Source of the DNA: Methanosarcina sp.
GTDB lineage: Archaea; Halobacteriota; Methanosarcinia; Methanosarcinales; Methanosarcinaceae
Assembly (NCBI GenBank): GCA_024280975.1
Contig: JAMXLQ010000110.1
Coordinates: 1-5,178, forward strand
Length of the DNA: 5,178 bases
Reading direction: 5' to 3'
Below, piece after piece: positions 4,622 to 5,178 of this stretch; within the stretch, counting starts at the first letter, position 1; each line of letters opens with the position of its first letter. Below the pieces are notes generated by a model. The model was not told where the DNA came from. It made no database searches and worked only from the letters and a program-made list of their open reading frames with translations. The position numbers and the translations under genes were made by a program.

Positions 4622-5178
4622 GCCTCACGAGATCGAAAAGAAATGGCAGAAAAAGTGGAACGAGAGCCAAATTTTCCAGGCTGAGCCCGATAAGCGAGAA
4701 AAATTTTTCATAACTATCCCCTACCCCTACCTGAACGGGAACCTGCATGCAGGACATACCCGGACTTTTACCATAGGTGATGTTGTTGCAAGGCACAAAC
4801 GGATGCTCGGGTACAATGTGCTTTATCCTATGGGCTTTCATGTGACAGGCACACCAATTGTTGGGCTTGCTGAACTGATTGCAAACCGAGATCCTCAGAC
4901 CATGGACGTCTATGAACGCCTCCATGGAATTCCTGGAGATATCCTGCCAACCCTCGATACCCCGGAAAAGATTGTTGATTACTTCAAGCGTGAAGCTGAG
5001 AAAGCTATGCGAATGATCGGGTACTCCATTGACTGGAGACGCAAATTTACAACGACTGACCCGACATATAAAAAATTCATTGAGTGGCAGTATATCCGGC
5101 TTGGGGAAAAGGACCTGATTGTTAAAGGCTCCCATCCGGTAAAATGGTGCCCTAATGATAATAACCCTGTAGAGGATC
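4605..5178 (+). CDS. leuS: Leucyl-tRNA synthetase, N-terminal part (cut by window edge)
   Basis: The enzyme charges tRNA-Leu with leucine using ATP in the cytoplasm. The first 191 codons are present and open to the edge; the full archaeal protein is usually well over 900 residues. Visible are the class I start PYPYLNGNLHAGHTRTFT (39-56), with the HIGH-type signature as HAGH at 48-51; the archaeal/eukaryal-type GFHVTGTP stretch (about 86-93); a Y-S-I-D-W-R segment; and KWCPNDNNPVED near the edge, leading into the editing-domain insertion. ATG at 4605 is chosen because an in-frame TGA (4596-4598) excludes earlier starts and the protein begins normally (EQDYKPHEIEKKW). GGCGTGA (4592-4598) may be its ribosome site, 6 bases upstream. 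A 10-codon frame overlaps the start. No clear TATA box was found in the spacer after thrC. Confidence 0.95.
   Translation, partial: MEQDYKPHEIEKKWQKKWNESQIFQAEPDKREKFFITIPYPYLNGNLHAGHTRTFTIGDVVARHKRMLGYNVLYPMGFHVTGTPIVGLAELIANRDPQTMDVYERLHGIPGDILPTLDTPEKIVDYFKREAEKAMRMIGYSIDWRRKFTTTDPTYKKFIEWQYIRLGEKDLIVKGSHPVKWCPNDNNPVED

Noticed and set aside
4572..5135. 187-codon antisense open frame opposite leuS
   Set aside because: It is long, but leuS on the + strand carries clear class I synthetase motifs through the same interval, and the antisense product has no domain or ribosome-site support.

Overview
The window reads as archaeal chromosomal DNA, most likely from a Methanosarcina-type methanogen. 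This inference rests on an archaeal-style leucyl-tRNA synthetase, an archaeal threonine synthase with an N-terminal zinc ribbon, TTATATA-like promoter boxes, Shine-Dalgarno sites, and long AT-rich spacers between more GC-balanced genes. All convincing genes are on the + strand. No tRNA, rRNA, CRISPR array, complete insertion sequence or phage gene was seen.

Layout: bases 1-965 are AT-rich and hold no convincing gene, only short doubtful frames, small repeats and, at the right end, a promoter/leader with a 36-bp inverted repeat. Bases 975-1910 encode an exported two-repeat LppY/LpqO-type (DUF1259) protein, followed by a hairpin/U-tract terminator. Bases 2019-2729 hold two tandem paralogous DUF1622 small membrane proteins of exactly 110 residues each, followed by a probable terminator. 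Bases 2730-3195 are a second AT-rich spacer with repeats, a nested hairpin and the thrC leader. Bases 3196-4413 encode threonine synthase. From 4605 to the right edge runs the first 191 codons of leucyl-tRNA synthetase, overlapped at its start by a 10-codon reading frame ending in a leucine codon.

The two right-hand genes are housekeeping: the last step of threonine synthesis, and leucine charging of tRNA. They are separated by about 190 bases, so co-transcription is uncertain. The left-hand genes form a possible envelope group (one exported protein, two membrane proteins) of unknown function. The terminator between the exported protein and the membrane pair argues against a tight operon. No clear new defence or mobile system is visible. 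The most interesting points are the unevenly diverged DUF1622 duplicate pair, the overlapping mini-frame at leuS, and the structured leaders of thrC and the DUF1259 gene.
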